Assembly: GCA_035260545.1 (NCBI GenBank)
Contig: DATFUZ010000004.1
Location: 1 to 18,772, forward strand
DNA length: 18,772 nucleotides
Direction: 5' to 3'
Source of the DNA: DATDDB01 sp035260545
GTDB taxonomy: Bacteria > Pseudomonadota > Gammaproteobacteria > Burkholderiales > Gallionellaceae
The notes under the pieces are model-generated. The model made no database searches. It saw nothing but the letters and a program-made list of their open reading frames with translations, and was not told the DNA's origin. Made by a program: the position numbers and the translations under genes. Shown piece by piece: positions 7,859 to 14,667 of this stretch; within the stretch, counting starts at the first letter, position 1, and each line of letters begins with the position of its first letter.

Positions 7859-7919
7859 TGCAACGCATCCATATTCAATTCATGTTCGGTTCCAGAACCG
7901 TTCGCCTATCCGGCTCCGC

Positions 7920-7948
7920 AAAAAGAAAGGCACCGAAGGTTCGGTGCC
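7920..7948 (-). terminator. Intrinsic terminator on the minus strand
   Basis: A perfect 9-bp inverted repeat, GGCACCGAA (7929-7937) and TTCGGTGCC (7940-7948), has a 2-nt spacer. Read on the minus strand it is followed by TTTCTTTTT (7928-7920), a standard Rho-independent terminator. No annotated minus-strand gene lies upstream of it, so it ends an unidentified transcript. Confidence 0.72.
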
Positions 7949-8010
7949 CAATACCTGCTCGAAGTCAGACCGCCGCAATTTTGCCACTTGCATGTGACAA
8001 ATATATTTCA

Positions 8011-8029
8011 CCGCGCCGCGCCGCGCCGC
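8011..8029. repeat. Short CCGCG tandem repeat
   Basis: About four consecutive copies of the pentamer CCGCG in a non-coding stretch. Such repeats can vary in copy number by slippage. Confidence 0.6.
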
Positions 8030-8150
8030 AATGCGGCAGGCAGCCCCTCCATGAAGCGCCTTCGCATGCGGGACAGGCACCGCGCCGGTGGCCGGGGAGT
8101 GAAGTACAATTCGTCCGGTATCCGTAAGGAAGCGGAGGTATGCGGGGCGG

Positions 8151-8270
8151 CTGAAGCGTTCCACAAGCAGAAGTTACGCGCGGCTACGTCTAACTAAGCA
8201 GGAAATAGGCCGGAATGATCCCTGCCCGTGTGGTAGCGGCAAAACGTACAAGAAATGTTGCCTTCGATAA
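8151..8270 (+). CDS. Tiny SEC-C zinc-finger reading frame, start codon unclear
   Basis: The frame ending at TAA 8268-8270 encodes RNDPCPCGSGKTYKKCC (8211-8261), a full SEC-C motif (C-P-C-G-S-G-K-x-Y-K-x-C-C) of the type found at SecA C-termini and in many small proteins, where it binds zinc. It is preceded by a basic stretch (KRSTSRSYARLRLTKQEIG). Upstream the frame is open to a TGA at 8100-8102 but contains no ATG, GTG or TTG; CTG at 8151 is the first plausible alternative. An out-of-frame ATG at 8140 would come into frame if the GGGG run at 8144-8147 had one more G, so a frameshift or sequence error is possible. It lies 41 nt upstream of the DUF167 gene and may share its transcript. Confidence 0.5.
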   Translation: MKRSTSRSYARLRLTKQEIGRNDPCPCGSGKTYKKCCLR

Positions 8271-8311
8271 CGCAATAGGAACAGGGTAGACCCAAAAAAT
8301 CGAGGAGCTAA

Positions 8312-8617
8312 ATGAAGAAAACAGACATGTCGTCCTTCTGCCAGTGGGACGGCGACACTCTCGTGCTGAACATCCTCGGCCGTCCGCGTGCGAAGAAGAC
8401 AAAGATCGGCAAGGTGATTGGTACGCAGATGGAAGTGCATGTCGCAGAGCAGCCAGTTCGCGGACGCGCCACGGCGCACCTGGTGAAATTCCTCGCGGGC
8501 GAATTCGACGTGCCAGAAAGCGCAATCACGGTGGTGTTCGGCGTATACAACGTAAACAAGCAACTGCGCATCCGCGCGCCAAAGCGGTTGCCTGCAGTGA
8601 TTGCGAAGAATAATTAG
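8312..8617 (+). CDS. yggU: DUF167 / UPF0235 (YggU-family) protein
   Basis: 101 residues, the typical size of this single-domain family. Visible landmarks are the hydrophobic start LVLNILGRPRAKKTKIG, the core PVRGRATAHLVKFLAGEFDVPESAITVVFG, and the basic end NKQLRIRAPKRLP, matching the conserved PxxGkAN..li.fLAk.l.v....v.i..G..sr.K...i layout. The first conserved segment is slightly divergent. The molecular function of the family is unknown; it is small, cytosolic and often beside YggT or housekeeping genes, which is not the case here. GAGGAG lies 6 nt before the ATG. A hairpin (8635-8677) follows the stop. Confidence 0.85.
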   Translation: MKKTDMSSFCQWDGDTLVLNILGRPRAKKTKIGKVIGTQMEVHVAEQPVRGRATAHLVKFLAGEFDVPESAITVVFGVYNVNKQLRIRAPKRLPAVIAKNN

Positions 8618-8634
8618 GTCATCAGGTACTGACA

Positions 8635-8677
8635 TCGGGTAGTGCGCGCAGAACGGACATTCCGCGGGCGCACCCGA
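8635..8677 (+). other. Hairpin downstream of the DUF167 gene
   Basis: TCGGG (8635-8639) plus TGCGC (8643-8647) pair with GCGCA plus CCCGA (8668-8677), with a 3-nt bulge and a 20-nt loop, starting 17 nt after the stop codon. There is no T-run, so it is more likely an mRNA 3'-end structure than a standard terminator. Confidence 0.35.
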
Positions 8678-8793
8678 CACTTCCGCTATGGCCGACCTGC
8701 GGCAGCACTCTGTGCTGTGCAAAGAGGACTGCTTTGGGCACGACGCTGCCGCGAGTGGACTGGAGTACAATCCGTCTGCTATCCGCAGCAAGC

Positions 8794-8824
8794 GTAGGAT
8801 GGGTGGAGCGCAGCGATACCCATC
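8794..8824 (+). repeat. REP hairpin, left copy, with GTAG head
   Basis: GTAG (8794-8797) is followed by a stem GATGGGT ... ACCCATC (8798-8824) around a GC-rich centre (GGAGCGCAGCGAT). The tetranucleotide GTAG at the 5' foot of an imperfect palindrome is the classical layout recognised by RAYT transposases. It lies 14 nt before the RAYT start and has an inverted twin at 9395-9425. Just upstream, CTGC-TATCC-GCAG (8777-8789) forms a second small hairpin. Confidence 0.85.
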
Positions 8825-8838
8825 AACACGGATAATCA

Positions 8839-9378
8839 ATGACCAATTACCGCCGCGCCAATATCGCCGGAGCCACCTATTTTTTCACGGTGAACGTCGC
8901 CGACCGGCGCGAGGCGTTGCTCACCAGACACATTGGGCTGCTGAGGGCTGCATTTCAATATGTGCAGGAGCGGTACCCATGCACTACCGAAGCCATCGTC
9001 ATCCTGACCGACCACCTGCATATCATCTGGACATTGCCACCGGGCGATGCGGATTTCTCCACCCGCTGGCGATTGCTCGAGGCCGGGTTTTCACGCAAAC
9101 TGTCCGGCGAGGAAAAACGCTCGGCGAGCCGGATTTCAAAAAGGGAGCGCGGCATCTGGCAGCGGCGCTATTGGGCGCACCTGATACGGGACGAGGAGGA
9201 CCTTGCGCGACACGTGGACTATATCCACATCAACCCGGTCAAGCATGGCTATGTGAAACGGGTCGCAGATTGGCCGCATTCCTCATTCCACCGGTTTGTC
9301 GCCGCCGGCATGTTGCCGCCGGACTGGGCCGGGAGCGCAGACGTGGAGATCGATTGCGGCGAGCCAGGGAGTTGGTGA
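8839..9378 (+). CDS. REP-associated tyrosine transposase (RAYT, Y1 family)
   Basis: 179 residues. The start NYRRANIAGATYFFTVNVADR is the family signature. The metal-binding H-x-H is at H59-L-H61 (LTDHLHIIW), followed by GIWQRRYWAHLIRDEEDLARHVDYIHINPVKHGYV, in which Y128 is the probable catalytic tyrosine. RAYTs are single-copy domesticated relatives of IS200/IS605 transposases that cut single-stranded REP hairpins and are held responsible for their dispersal. All expected catalytic residues are present, so the enzyme looks intact. It is flanked by inverted REP hairpins at 8794-8824 and 9395-9425. No clear Shine-Dalgarno sequence is seen before the ATG; the REP hairpin occupies that space and may limit translation. 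Confidence 0.95.
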   Translation: MTNYRRANIAGATYFFTVNVADRREALLTRHIGLLRAAFQYVQERYPCTTEAIVILTDHLHIIWTLPPGDADFSTRWRLLEAGFSRKLSGEEKRSASRISKRERGIWQRRYWAHLIRDEEDLARHVDYIHINPVKHGYVKRVADWPHSSFHRFVAAGMLPPDWAGSADVEIDCGEPGSW

Positions 9379-9394
9379 AAAATGTGATGGGATT

Positions 9395-9425
9395 GATGGG
9401 TATCGCTGCGCTCCACCCATCCTAC
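9395..9425 (-). repeat. REP hairpin, right copy, inverted
   Basis: GATGGGT ... ACCCATC (9395-9421) followed by CTAC (9422-9425) is the exact reverse complement of the left REP at 8794-8824, 31 of 31 bases. The adjoining GCTCGCTGCTATCCGCAGC (9426-9444) also resembles the left flank, but its inner CTGC-TATCC-GCAG hairpin has the opposite orientation relative to the REP. Confidence 0.85.
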
Positions 9426-9465
9426 GCTCGCTGCTATCCGCAGCCATGCGGAAATGTGCGGGACG

Positions 9466-9478
9466 GGTGCTTCGTCCC
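9466..9478 (+). other. Small hairpin before the LprI-like gene
   Basis: In the 9460-9480 interval GGGACG pairs with CGTCCC across a GGTGCTT-type loop. It lies about 70 nt before the LprI-like start and may be a transcript-end or leader structure; nothing further supports a function. Confidence 0.25.
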
Positions 9479-9550
9479 AGGAGCAGACATGCGCAGCACT
9501 TACTTAAATTGCACAATATGCGGGCGCGCCATCCTATAAAAGGGGAATCG

Positions 9551-10675
9551 ATGAAATGGGTTGTTCTGGCACTGACTGTCCTCCCCATGGCCACACCGGC
9601 TAATGCTGCGAGCTTCGATTGCGCAGGGGCTCGCACTGCGACGGAAAAGATGATCTGTTCCGATCAAGAGCTGTCGCGTCTCGATGACGCCCTAAGTCAG
9701 GAGTTCCAGCAGACGATCCGTCAAAGCCAAGCCAAGGACGCAGTGCGGAAGGACCAAGAGACATGGCGGAAGGTGCGGGACACTTGCGCGGACGCAGCAT
9801 GCATCCGACTTGCATACGAAGCACGTCTACTCGCTCTACGGCAAGAACCTTCCGCGGGCCAATGGATTCCGGACACATTCTGGATGACAGGGCGGCAACG
9901 CGCGGAAGCCGTTCGTAGCCTTCTTTTGGCGAATTCCCCGCAGCTCAGAGCCGGGTCATATGAAAGCGACCAGGAGCATTTCAAGTTTTGCACGGCGTTC
10001 CTGGATGATTTCGAGAACAACCAACGCATTGAATACATTGAGCAAAAATTGAGGACGACTGAGTATGCCGACCCGGCATTGGCACAGGTTCGTGATCAAT
10101 GCCCGAACGTCAATTGGGAGTATTCTGCTCCAAAGAAATGTGACGCTGATGCTTTGGCATCGTGGCTCAAGGGCTTTGAGGGCGACAAGGCAGGTGCCGT
10201 AAGAAAAGCGAATGAAATGTGCGATACGCAGTTCGGTTTGAACGAGCTTGCGTTATATGAAGTGAATGAGGCAGGGCATAAGCAGTACGTTATATATCAA
10301 TCTCGCACGCCTGGCATAGATACCGCCAGATTGGAGGCGTTACTCCGAACACCAACGAAAAAGGAGCTATGGACAGACCAGAGTGCCTTGATTCGCAGGA
10401 CGAATACGGTTGTTAACGTGTTCTTCGAGTTATCTGGATACAGCGTAATTAACGTAGGCGACGATACATGTACGGAAGGAGCCAACCTGGGAACCCTAGG
10501 ATTCACGTCCCTGGAGTCGCACCAAGGGATTGTCAGATATAAGTCTCAATATATTGCCTATAACTTGGTTCGCGCAAGCAAGTATGGAAACGAACTAACC
10601 TTCATAGTGGGTGGGCATTACCCCGTATGCTATTTCGATCTTAAGCGCCCGGCATCTACCCATCGGGCGGAATGA
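9551..10675 (+). CDS. Exported protein with LprI-like N-terminal domain
   Basis: 374 residues. Residues 1-19 are a Sec signal peptide with a probable ANA|AS cleavage site. Residues ~22-95 match the LprI/DUF1311-type domain: FDCAGARTATEKMICSDQELSRLDDALSQ, QETWRKVRDTC, and CIRLAYEARLLALR, with cysteines at the spacing expected for disulfides. LprI of Mycobacterium is a lysozyme inhibitor, but most family members are uncharacterised periplasmic proteins. The remaining ~280 residues match nothing I recognise and hold several more cysteines. AGGGGA precedes the ATG. By eye the gene is lower in GC and uses more AT-ending codons than the hyf genes, and it follows the RAYT locus, so lateral acquisition is plausible. 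It is a single gene with no operon partner. Confidence 0.8.
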   Translation: MKWVVLALTVLPMATPANAASFDCAGARTATEKMICSDQELSRLDDALSQEFQQTIRQSQAKDAVRKDQETWRKVRDTCADAACIRLAYEARLLALRQEPSAGQWIPDTFWMTGRQRAEAVRSLLLANSPQLRAGSYESDQEHFKFCTAFLDDFENNQRIEYIEQKLRTTEYADPALAQVRDQCPNVNWEYSAPKKCDADALASWLKGFEGDKAGAVRKANEMCDTQFGLNELALYEVNEAGHKQYVIYQSRTPGIDTARLEALLRTPTKKELWTDQSALIRRTNTVVNVFFELSGYSVINVGDDTCTEGANLGTLGFTSLESHQGIVRYKSQYIAYNLVRASKYGNELTFIVGGHYPVCYFDLKRPASTHRAE

Positions 10676-10799
10676 CCGCTTTAGGGAAATCCCAATGCCC
10701 GCTCCGGGCACACGGCACACCCCCCCGCGCCGCCCGTAAACAAGCGCTAACAGGCGCAAAGGGGACATCGGCGGCGAGCGTGGCTTTCCGGTCATGTGA

Positions 10800-10836
10800 C
10801 CCGCCGTCATGCTGAAGGCGCCTTCACCGCGGCGGG
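10800..10836. promoter_or_regulatory. Nested palindrome, possible operator
   Basis: Outer arms CCCGCCG (10800-10806) and CGGCGGG (10830-10836) enclose a perfect 14-bp palindrome TGAAGGCGCCTTCA (10813-10826). Perfect dyads of this size upstream of an operon often bind dimeric regulators. It lies about 120 nt before the TATAAT box, so an activator-type position or a terminator for upstream transcription are both possible. Confidence 0.4.
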
Positions 10837-10945
10837 TGGGCATGCGTGTGGTGCCGCTGGACGCCGCCCACCCCGTGGCTCCGCATGCCTATGGCCTGCA
10901 CCCCCAGCCATAGGGCGATTTCTTCCGTTCCTTGCCCAACAGGCT

Positions 10946-10951
10946 TATAAT
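10946..10951 (+). promoter_or_regulatory. Candidate -10 box of the hyf-like operon
   Basis: A perfect TATAAT, 57 nt before the hyfB-like ATG. The sequence 17 nt upstream (TTCCGT, 10923-10928) is a poor -35, so an activator or another sigma factor may be needed if this is the promoter. Confidence 0.45.
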
Positions 10952-11008
10952 TTGCGCCCGCGCCCCCTTTGGGACGCGTGTTCTTTGAAATAGGGGGTTC
11001 TGGAACCC

Positions 11009-13018
11009 ATGTTCGATCAATTCGGCGCACTGCCCATCGATTTCGCCCTGGGCGCGGTGGTGGGCTGGCTGGCGCTCGGCATTGCGGCGTTGCTGCTGCA
11101 GAGTTCCCGCTTCGTTACCCGGTTCGTTTTTCCCGCTGGCGCATTCTGTTCGCTGGTGCTCGCCGCCGCCGGGCTTGGCGCCCTGACCGAGCCCAGCACC
11201 GCGCTGCTGCCGCTGGGCATGCCGGACCTGCCGTTCCATCTGCGCCTGGATGCGCTCTCCGGGTTCTTCCTCGTGCTGCTGGGCGGCGCGAACATCGGCA
11301 TCTCACTGTTCTCGTCGGGCTACTTCCGCACCATGGCCGCGCCCGGGCTTTCGCTGCTGGGCTTCCAGTACCACGTCTTCGCGGCGGCCATGGCGCTGGT
11401 CTTGATGGCGGACGATGCCTACATGTTCATGGTGGCATGGGAAGCCATGGCGCTGTCTTCCTACTTCCTCGTGACCACGGACCACCATCTGCCGGAGGTG
11501 CGCCGCGCAGGCTTCCTGTATCTGCTGATGGCCCACATCGGCGCCATCGCCATCCTGATGTGCTTCGGCGTGATGCAGGGCGGTCACGGCGACTACACGT
11601 TCGAAACGATGCGCCACGCCCACCTCTCGCCGTTCTGGGCGAGCATCACCTTTCTGCTGGCGCTGTTCGGCTTCGGGGCTAAGGCAGGAATATTGCCGCT
11701 GCATGCCTGGCTGCCAGAGGCCCACCCCGCCGCGCCTTCTCCGGTTTCCGCCGTCATGAGCGGCATCATGCTCAAGACCGCCATCTACGGCATGCTGCGC
11801 GTGATGTTCGACCTGCTCCACGCCGACCAGTGGTGGTGGGGCGTCCTCGTGCTGACGCTGGGCCTGCTCACCGCGCTGTTCGGCGTGATCTTCGCCGCCG
11901 TCCAGGTGGACATGAAGCGCCTGCTGGCATATTCCTCGATAGAGAACATCGGCATCATTCTCGCCGGCATCGGCCTTGCGCTCATCTTCCACCACTTCGG
12001 CAAGGAAACGCTGTCGGCGCTGGCGCTGACGGCGGCGCTCTATCACGCGCTCAACCACGCCTTCATGAAGGGGCTGCTCTTCATGGGCACCGGCGCGGTG
12101 CTGCATGCCACGGGCGAACGCCGCCTCGGCAAGCTGGGCGGACTGATACGCCACATGCCCAAGCTTGCGCTGCTGATGCTGGTGGGCACGCTGGCCGTGG
12201 CGGGCCTGCCGCCGCTCAACGGCTTCGTCTCGGAATGGCTGCTGTTGCAGGCCTTCCTGTTTTCGCCCGGCCTGGAGCATTCCTACATCAATATGCTGGT
12301 CCCCATTGCGTCGGCCTCCGTGGCGCTGATTTCCGCGCTCGCCGGTTACGTGATGGTGAAGTTCTACGGCGTCATCTTCCTGGGCCAGCCGCGCGAGGAG
12401 AGCATCGCGCATGCGCACGATGCAGGGATCTGGGAGCGCATCGGCATGACCTGGATGGCGCTGAACTGCATTGCGCTCGGCGTCTTCCCGGTGTTCGTCA
12501 TCCTGCGCCTGGACTTCGTCACCCAGTTCCTCGTGCACCGCTCGCTGGGCGTCAGCGCGGCGAAGACGGGCTGGCTGCTGCTCACGCCCATCCAGGCCGA
12601 GCGCGCGAGCTACGGCCCGCTGGTGCTGCTGCTGTGCATCGTCGGCGGCATGCTGCTCACGATCCTGGTGGTGAAGAGGTTCTACCACGGGCGCATGCGC
12701 CGCAGCGCGCCATGGGATTGCGGGTTTCCTGCGCAGACCCCGCGCATGCAGGACACCGCCGAGGGATTCGGCCAGCCGATACGCCAGATATTCGAATGGC
12801 TGCTGGGCGTGGTGAGGCAGCTCCCCACGCCGTTCGACCAGCATCCGCATTACCATTCCGAGACGCGCGACCGCATCTGGGACCTGCTCTACGTCCCGAT
12901 CAAGCGCCTGAACGAGGTGCTCTCCGCCCAGGTGGGGCGGCTGCAGCAGGGCCGCATCCACCATTACCTGCTGTTCAGCTTCCTCACGCTGCTGGCCCTG
13001 CTGGCGTTCGTCAAATGA
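11009..13018 (+). CDS. hyfB: HyfB-like membrane subunit (NuoL/M/N antiporter family)
   Basis: 669 residues, almost the length of E. coli HyfB. It is a polytopic inner-membrane protein with about 14-16 hydrophobic helices. Antiporter-family signatures are visible: VAWEAMALSSYFLV with the conserved acidic residue, HAWLPEAHPAAPSPVSAVMSGIMLKTAIYG, the MKRLLAYSSIENIGII segment, and NHAFMKGLLFMGTGAVLHATG. Such subunits carry the proton or sodium channels of complex I and group 4 hydrogenase complexes. The C-terminus (~540-669) extends beyond the channel core, as in HyfB/HycC. AGGGGG lies 11 nt upstream, with a short hairpin between it and the ATG. Its stop overlaps the hyfC start (ATGA). First gene of a six-gene operon. 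Confidence 0.9.
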   Translation: MFDQFGALPIDFALGAVVGWLALGIAALLLQSSRFVTRFVFPAGAFCSLVLAAAGLGALTEPSTALLPLGMPDLPFHLRLDALSGFFLVLLGGANIGISLFSSGYFRTMAAPGLSLLGFQYHVFAAAMALVLMADDAYMFMVAWEAMALSSYFLVTTDHHLPEVRRAGFLYLLMAHIGAIAILMCFGVMQGGHGDYTFETMRHAHLSPFWASITFLLALFGFGAKAGILPLHAWLPEAHPAAPSPVSAVMSGIMLKTAIYGMLRVMFDLLHADQWWWGVLVLTLGLLTALFGVIFAAVQVDMKRLLAYSSIENIGIILAGIGLALIFHHFGKETLSALALTAALYHALNHAFMKGLLFMGTGAVLHATGERRLGKLGGLIRHMPKLALLMLVGTLAVAGLPPLNGFVSEWLLLQAFLFSPGLEHSYINMLVPIASASVALISALAGYVMVKFYGVIFLGQPREESIAHAHDAGIWERIGMTWMALNCIALGVFPVFVILRLDFVTQFLVHRSLGVSAAKTGWLLLTPIQAERASYGPLVLLLCIVGGMLLTILVVKRFYHGRMRRSAPWDCGFPAQTPRMQDTAEGFGQPIRQIFEWLLGVVRQLPTPFDQHPHYHSETRDRIWDLLYVPIKRLNEVLSAQVGRLQQGRIHHYLLFSFLTLLALLAFVK

Positions 13019-13962
13019 CCGTCTCGGCCGTCTTCTACCAACTGTTCCAGAACGTGCTCGTGCTGCTGGCCGCGCCGCTGCTCATGGGCTGGATCGCGCA
13101 ATGCCGCGCCTGGCTGCAGAACCGGCGCGGCGCGGGCGTGCTGCAGCCCTACCGCAATCTGCTCAAGCTGTTCCACAAGGATGCCGTGCTCGCGCACGAC
13201 GCCTCGCAGCTCTTCCTGTTCACGCCCTACATCCTCTTCGCGTGCATGTGGCTCGCGGCCGCGCTGGTGCCCGTCATCGCCACGGACATGCCCCTGTCCT
13301 CGGCCGTGGACGTCATTGCCCTGGTGGGCATCTTTGCCCTGGCGCGCGTCTTCATTTCGCTCGCAGCGATGGACATCGGCACCGCATTCGGCTCGCTCGG
13401 CGCGCGGCGCGAAATGCTGGTCGGCTTCCTCGCCGAGCCGGCGCTGCTGATGGTGCTGTTCACCGCCTCCACCATCAGCCAGTCCACCTCGCTCATCACC
13501 ATCGTCGAGGTCCTGGCGCACAAGCAGTTCGTGCTCTATCCCAGCCTGGCGTTTGCCTCCGTGGCGTTCGTCATGGTGCTGCTGGCGGAGAACGCGCGCA
13601 TCCCGGTGGACAATCCCTCCACCCACCTCGAGCTGACCATGATCCACGAGGCCATGGTGCTCGAATATTCCGCGCGCCACCTGGCGCTTGTGGAATGGGC
13701 GGGCGCGCTGAAGATGCTCGCCTACATGACCATGGGCATCGCGCTGTTCGTGCCGTGGGGCATCGCCGCCACGGGCAAGTGGCATGCGCTGCCGCTCGCC
13801 GTCGCGCTCATGCTGCTCAAGCTCGCGGTCGGCGGCGCAGGGCTGGCGCTGCTGGAGACGCTGAGCGCAAAGATGCGCATCTTCCGCGTCCCCGAGTTCA
13901 TGGGCACCGCCTTCCTGCTCGCCGTGCTGGGCCTGCTCACTCACTTTCTGCTGGAGGCCTGA
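13015..13962 (+). CDS. hyfC: HyfC/HycD-like membrane subunit (NuoH family)
   Basis: 315 residues, close to HyfC/HycD (~310-320). About eight transmembrane helices. NuoH-type features are the RRGAGVLQPYRNLLKLFHKD segment (~40-58), the loop ARVFISLAAMDIGTAFGSLGARREM, and the charged cytoplasmic loop ENARIPVDNPSTHLELTMIHEAMVLEYSARH (~193-222), rich in Glu and Asp as in the E-channel of complex I. This subunit docks the hydrophilic arm to the membrane arm and couples redox events to ion movement. The ATG overlaps the hyfB stop by 4 nt. The same frame stays open far upstream inside hyfB, an effect of high GC; the overlap start and family length argue for 13015. Confidence 0.9.
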   Translation: MTVSAVFYQLFQNVLVLLAAPLLMGWIAQCRAWLQNRRGAGVLQPYRNLLKLFHKDAVLAHDASQLFLFTPYILFACMWLAAALVPVIATDMPLSSAVDVIALVGIFALARVFISLAAMDIGTAFGSLGARREMLVGFLAEPALLMVLFTASTISQSTSLITIVEVLAHKQFVLYPSLAFASVAFVMVLLAENARIPVDNPSTHLELTMIHEAMVLEYSARHLALVEWAGALKMLAYMTMGIALFVPWGIAATGKWHALPLAVALMLLKLAVGGAGLALLETLSAKMRIFRVPEFMGTAFLLAVLGLLTHFLLEA

Positions 13963-13963
13963 G

Positions 13964-14626
13964 ATGGCGATTCCGCTGACCGGACAGATCATCAACCTGT
14001 GCGCCTCGCTCCTCCTGCTGATCGCCTTCGCTATGCTGTCGCAGCGGCGCATCCTGTCGCTCATCAACCTTTTCGCCCTGCAGGGCCTGGTGCTCAGCGT
14101 CAGCACGGCGGTGGTGGCCTATTCCTCCCATCAGCACCACCTGTATTTCTCCGCCGCGCTGACGCTCGTGCTCAAGGTCATCGTGCTGCCGGCTATCCTG
14201 CACCGCCTGATACGCCGCCTCAACGTGAGATGGGACGTGGAGACCATGTTCAACATCCCGACCACCATGCTCATCGGGATTGCCCTGGTGGTGTTCGCCT
14301 TCAACCTCGCCGCGCCCATCTCCCAGATGGCGGGCACCATCACCAAGAGCACGCTGGGCATCGCCCTGGCCTGCGTGCTGCTGTCCTTCCTGATGATGAT
14401 CACGCGCAGCAAGGCCGTGCCGCAGGTGGTGGGCTTCCTCTCCATGGAGAACGGGCTATTCTTCGCCGCCACGAGCGCCACCTACGGCATGCCCATGGTG
14501 GTGGAACTGGGCATCGCGCTCGACGTGCTCATCGGCATGTTCATCCTGGGGATTTTCTTCTTCCAGATACGCGCCGCGTTTGACAGCCTGGACCTGCGCC
14601 ACATGGAAAAGCTGAAGGAGGACTGA
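13964..14626 (+). CDS. hyfE: HyfE-like membrane subunit (NuoK-related)
   Basis: 220 residues, matching E. coli HyfE (~216). Six or seven transmembrane helices. The first half resembles NuoK (LINLCASLLLLIAFAMLSQRRILSLINLFALQGLVLS), and the second half holds LSFLMMITRSKAVPQVVGFLSMENGLFFAA, in which acidic residue E163 sits within a hydrophobic stretch. NuoK-type subunits contribute charged residues to the ion path. GGAGG lies 6 nt before the ATG, one base after hyfC ends. The stop overlaps a 13-codon reading frame (14626-14667). Confident by family pattern and gene order. Confidence 0.88.
   Translation: MAIPLTGQIINLCASLLLLIAFAMLSQRRILSLINLFALQGLVLSVSTAVVAYSSHQHHLYFSAALTLVLKVIVLPAILHRLIRRLNVRWDVETMFNIPTTMLIGIALVVFAFNLAAPISQMAGTITKSTLGIALACVLLSFLMMITRSKAVPQVVGFLSMENGLFFAATSATYGMPMVVELGIALDVLIGMFILGIFFFQIRAAFDSLDLRHMEKLKED
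14615..14621 (+). promoter_or_regulatory. Strong ribosome binding site before a mini reading frame
   Basis: AAGGAGG, a perfect Shine-Dalgarno core 4 nt before the ATG at 14626. It sits inside the end of hyfE and directs ribosomes to the 13-codon frame rather than to hyfF, which has its own AGGAG at 14655-14659. Confidence 0.6.
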
Positions 14627-14667
14627 TGGAAGATCGCATGCGCACAGAAGCCGCAGGAGCCCGCTGA
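14626..14667 (+). CDS. 13-residue coupling peptide between hyfE and hyfF (putative)
   Basis: ATG at 14626 to TGA at 14665-14667 encodes MEDRMRTEAAGAR. Its start overlaps the hyfE stop (TGATG) and its stop overlaps the hyfF start (TGATG), and it has the best ribosome binding site in the operon. The peptide itself looks unremarkable. A likely role is to relay terminating ribosomes from hyfE to hyfF and so balance subunit amounts; chance is also possible. Confidence 0.4.
   Translation: MEDRMRTEAAGAR

Larger units (their letters stand above)
8794..9425. mobile_element. RAYT gene bracketed by inverted REPs
   Basis: The two identical inverted REP hairpins and the RAYT between them form one unit of about 630 bp. 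Such RAYT-REP loci are usually vertically inherited and not autonomously mobile, while their REPs spread elsewhere in the genome. No target-site duplication is evident. Confidence 0.75.
10676..11008. other. Intergenic region upstream of the hyf-like operon
   Basis: About 330 bases without a gene. It holds a small hairpin (TGCCCG-CTC-CGGGCA, 10696-10710) after the LprI-like gene with no T-run, a nested palindrome (10800-10836), a TATAAT box (10946-10951), and a short inverted repeat GGTTC-TG-GAACC (10996-11007) directly before the hyfB start. It is the likely control region of the hyf-like operon. Confidence 0.6.

Noticed and set aside
7994..8011. GTGA...TCAC dyad as a CRP/FNR site
   Set aside because: The half-sites are spaced 10 bases apart instead of the expected 6 (CRP) or 4 (FNR TTGAT-N4-ATCAA), so the match fails.
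8174..8839. 221-codon minus-strand frame over the DUF167 gene
   Set aside because: Antisense to a recognised DUF167 gene and the SEC-C frame; no features of its own.
11303..12964. 553-codon open frame antisense to hyfB
   Set aside because: Composition rich in His, Gln, Arg and Glu, no family features, and it mirrors a well-recognised GC-rich gene; it is an effect of codon bias on the opposite strand.
11830..13014. Upstream extension of the hyfC frame inside hyfB
   Set aside because: The frame is open but its translation is Arg/His/Ala-rich and unlike NuoH proteins; the real start is at the ATGA overlap.
12964..14106. 380-codon antisense frame over hyfC and hyfE
   Set aside because: Same codon-bias effect; no motif and no ribosome binding site.
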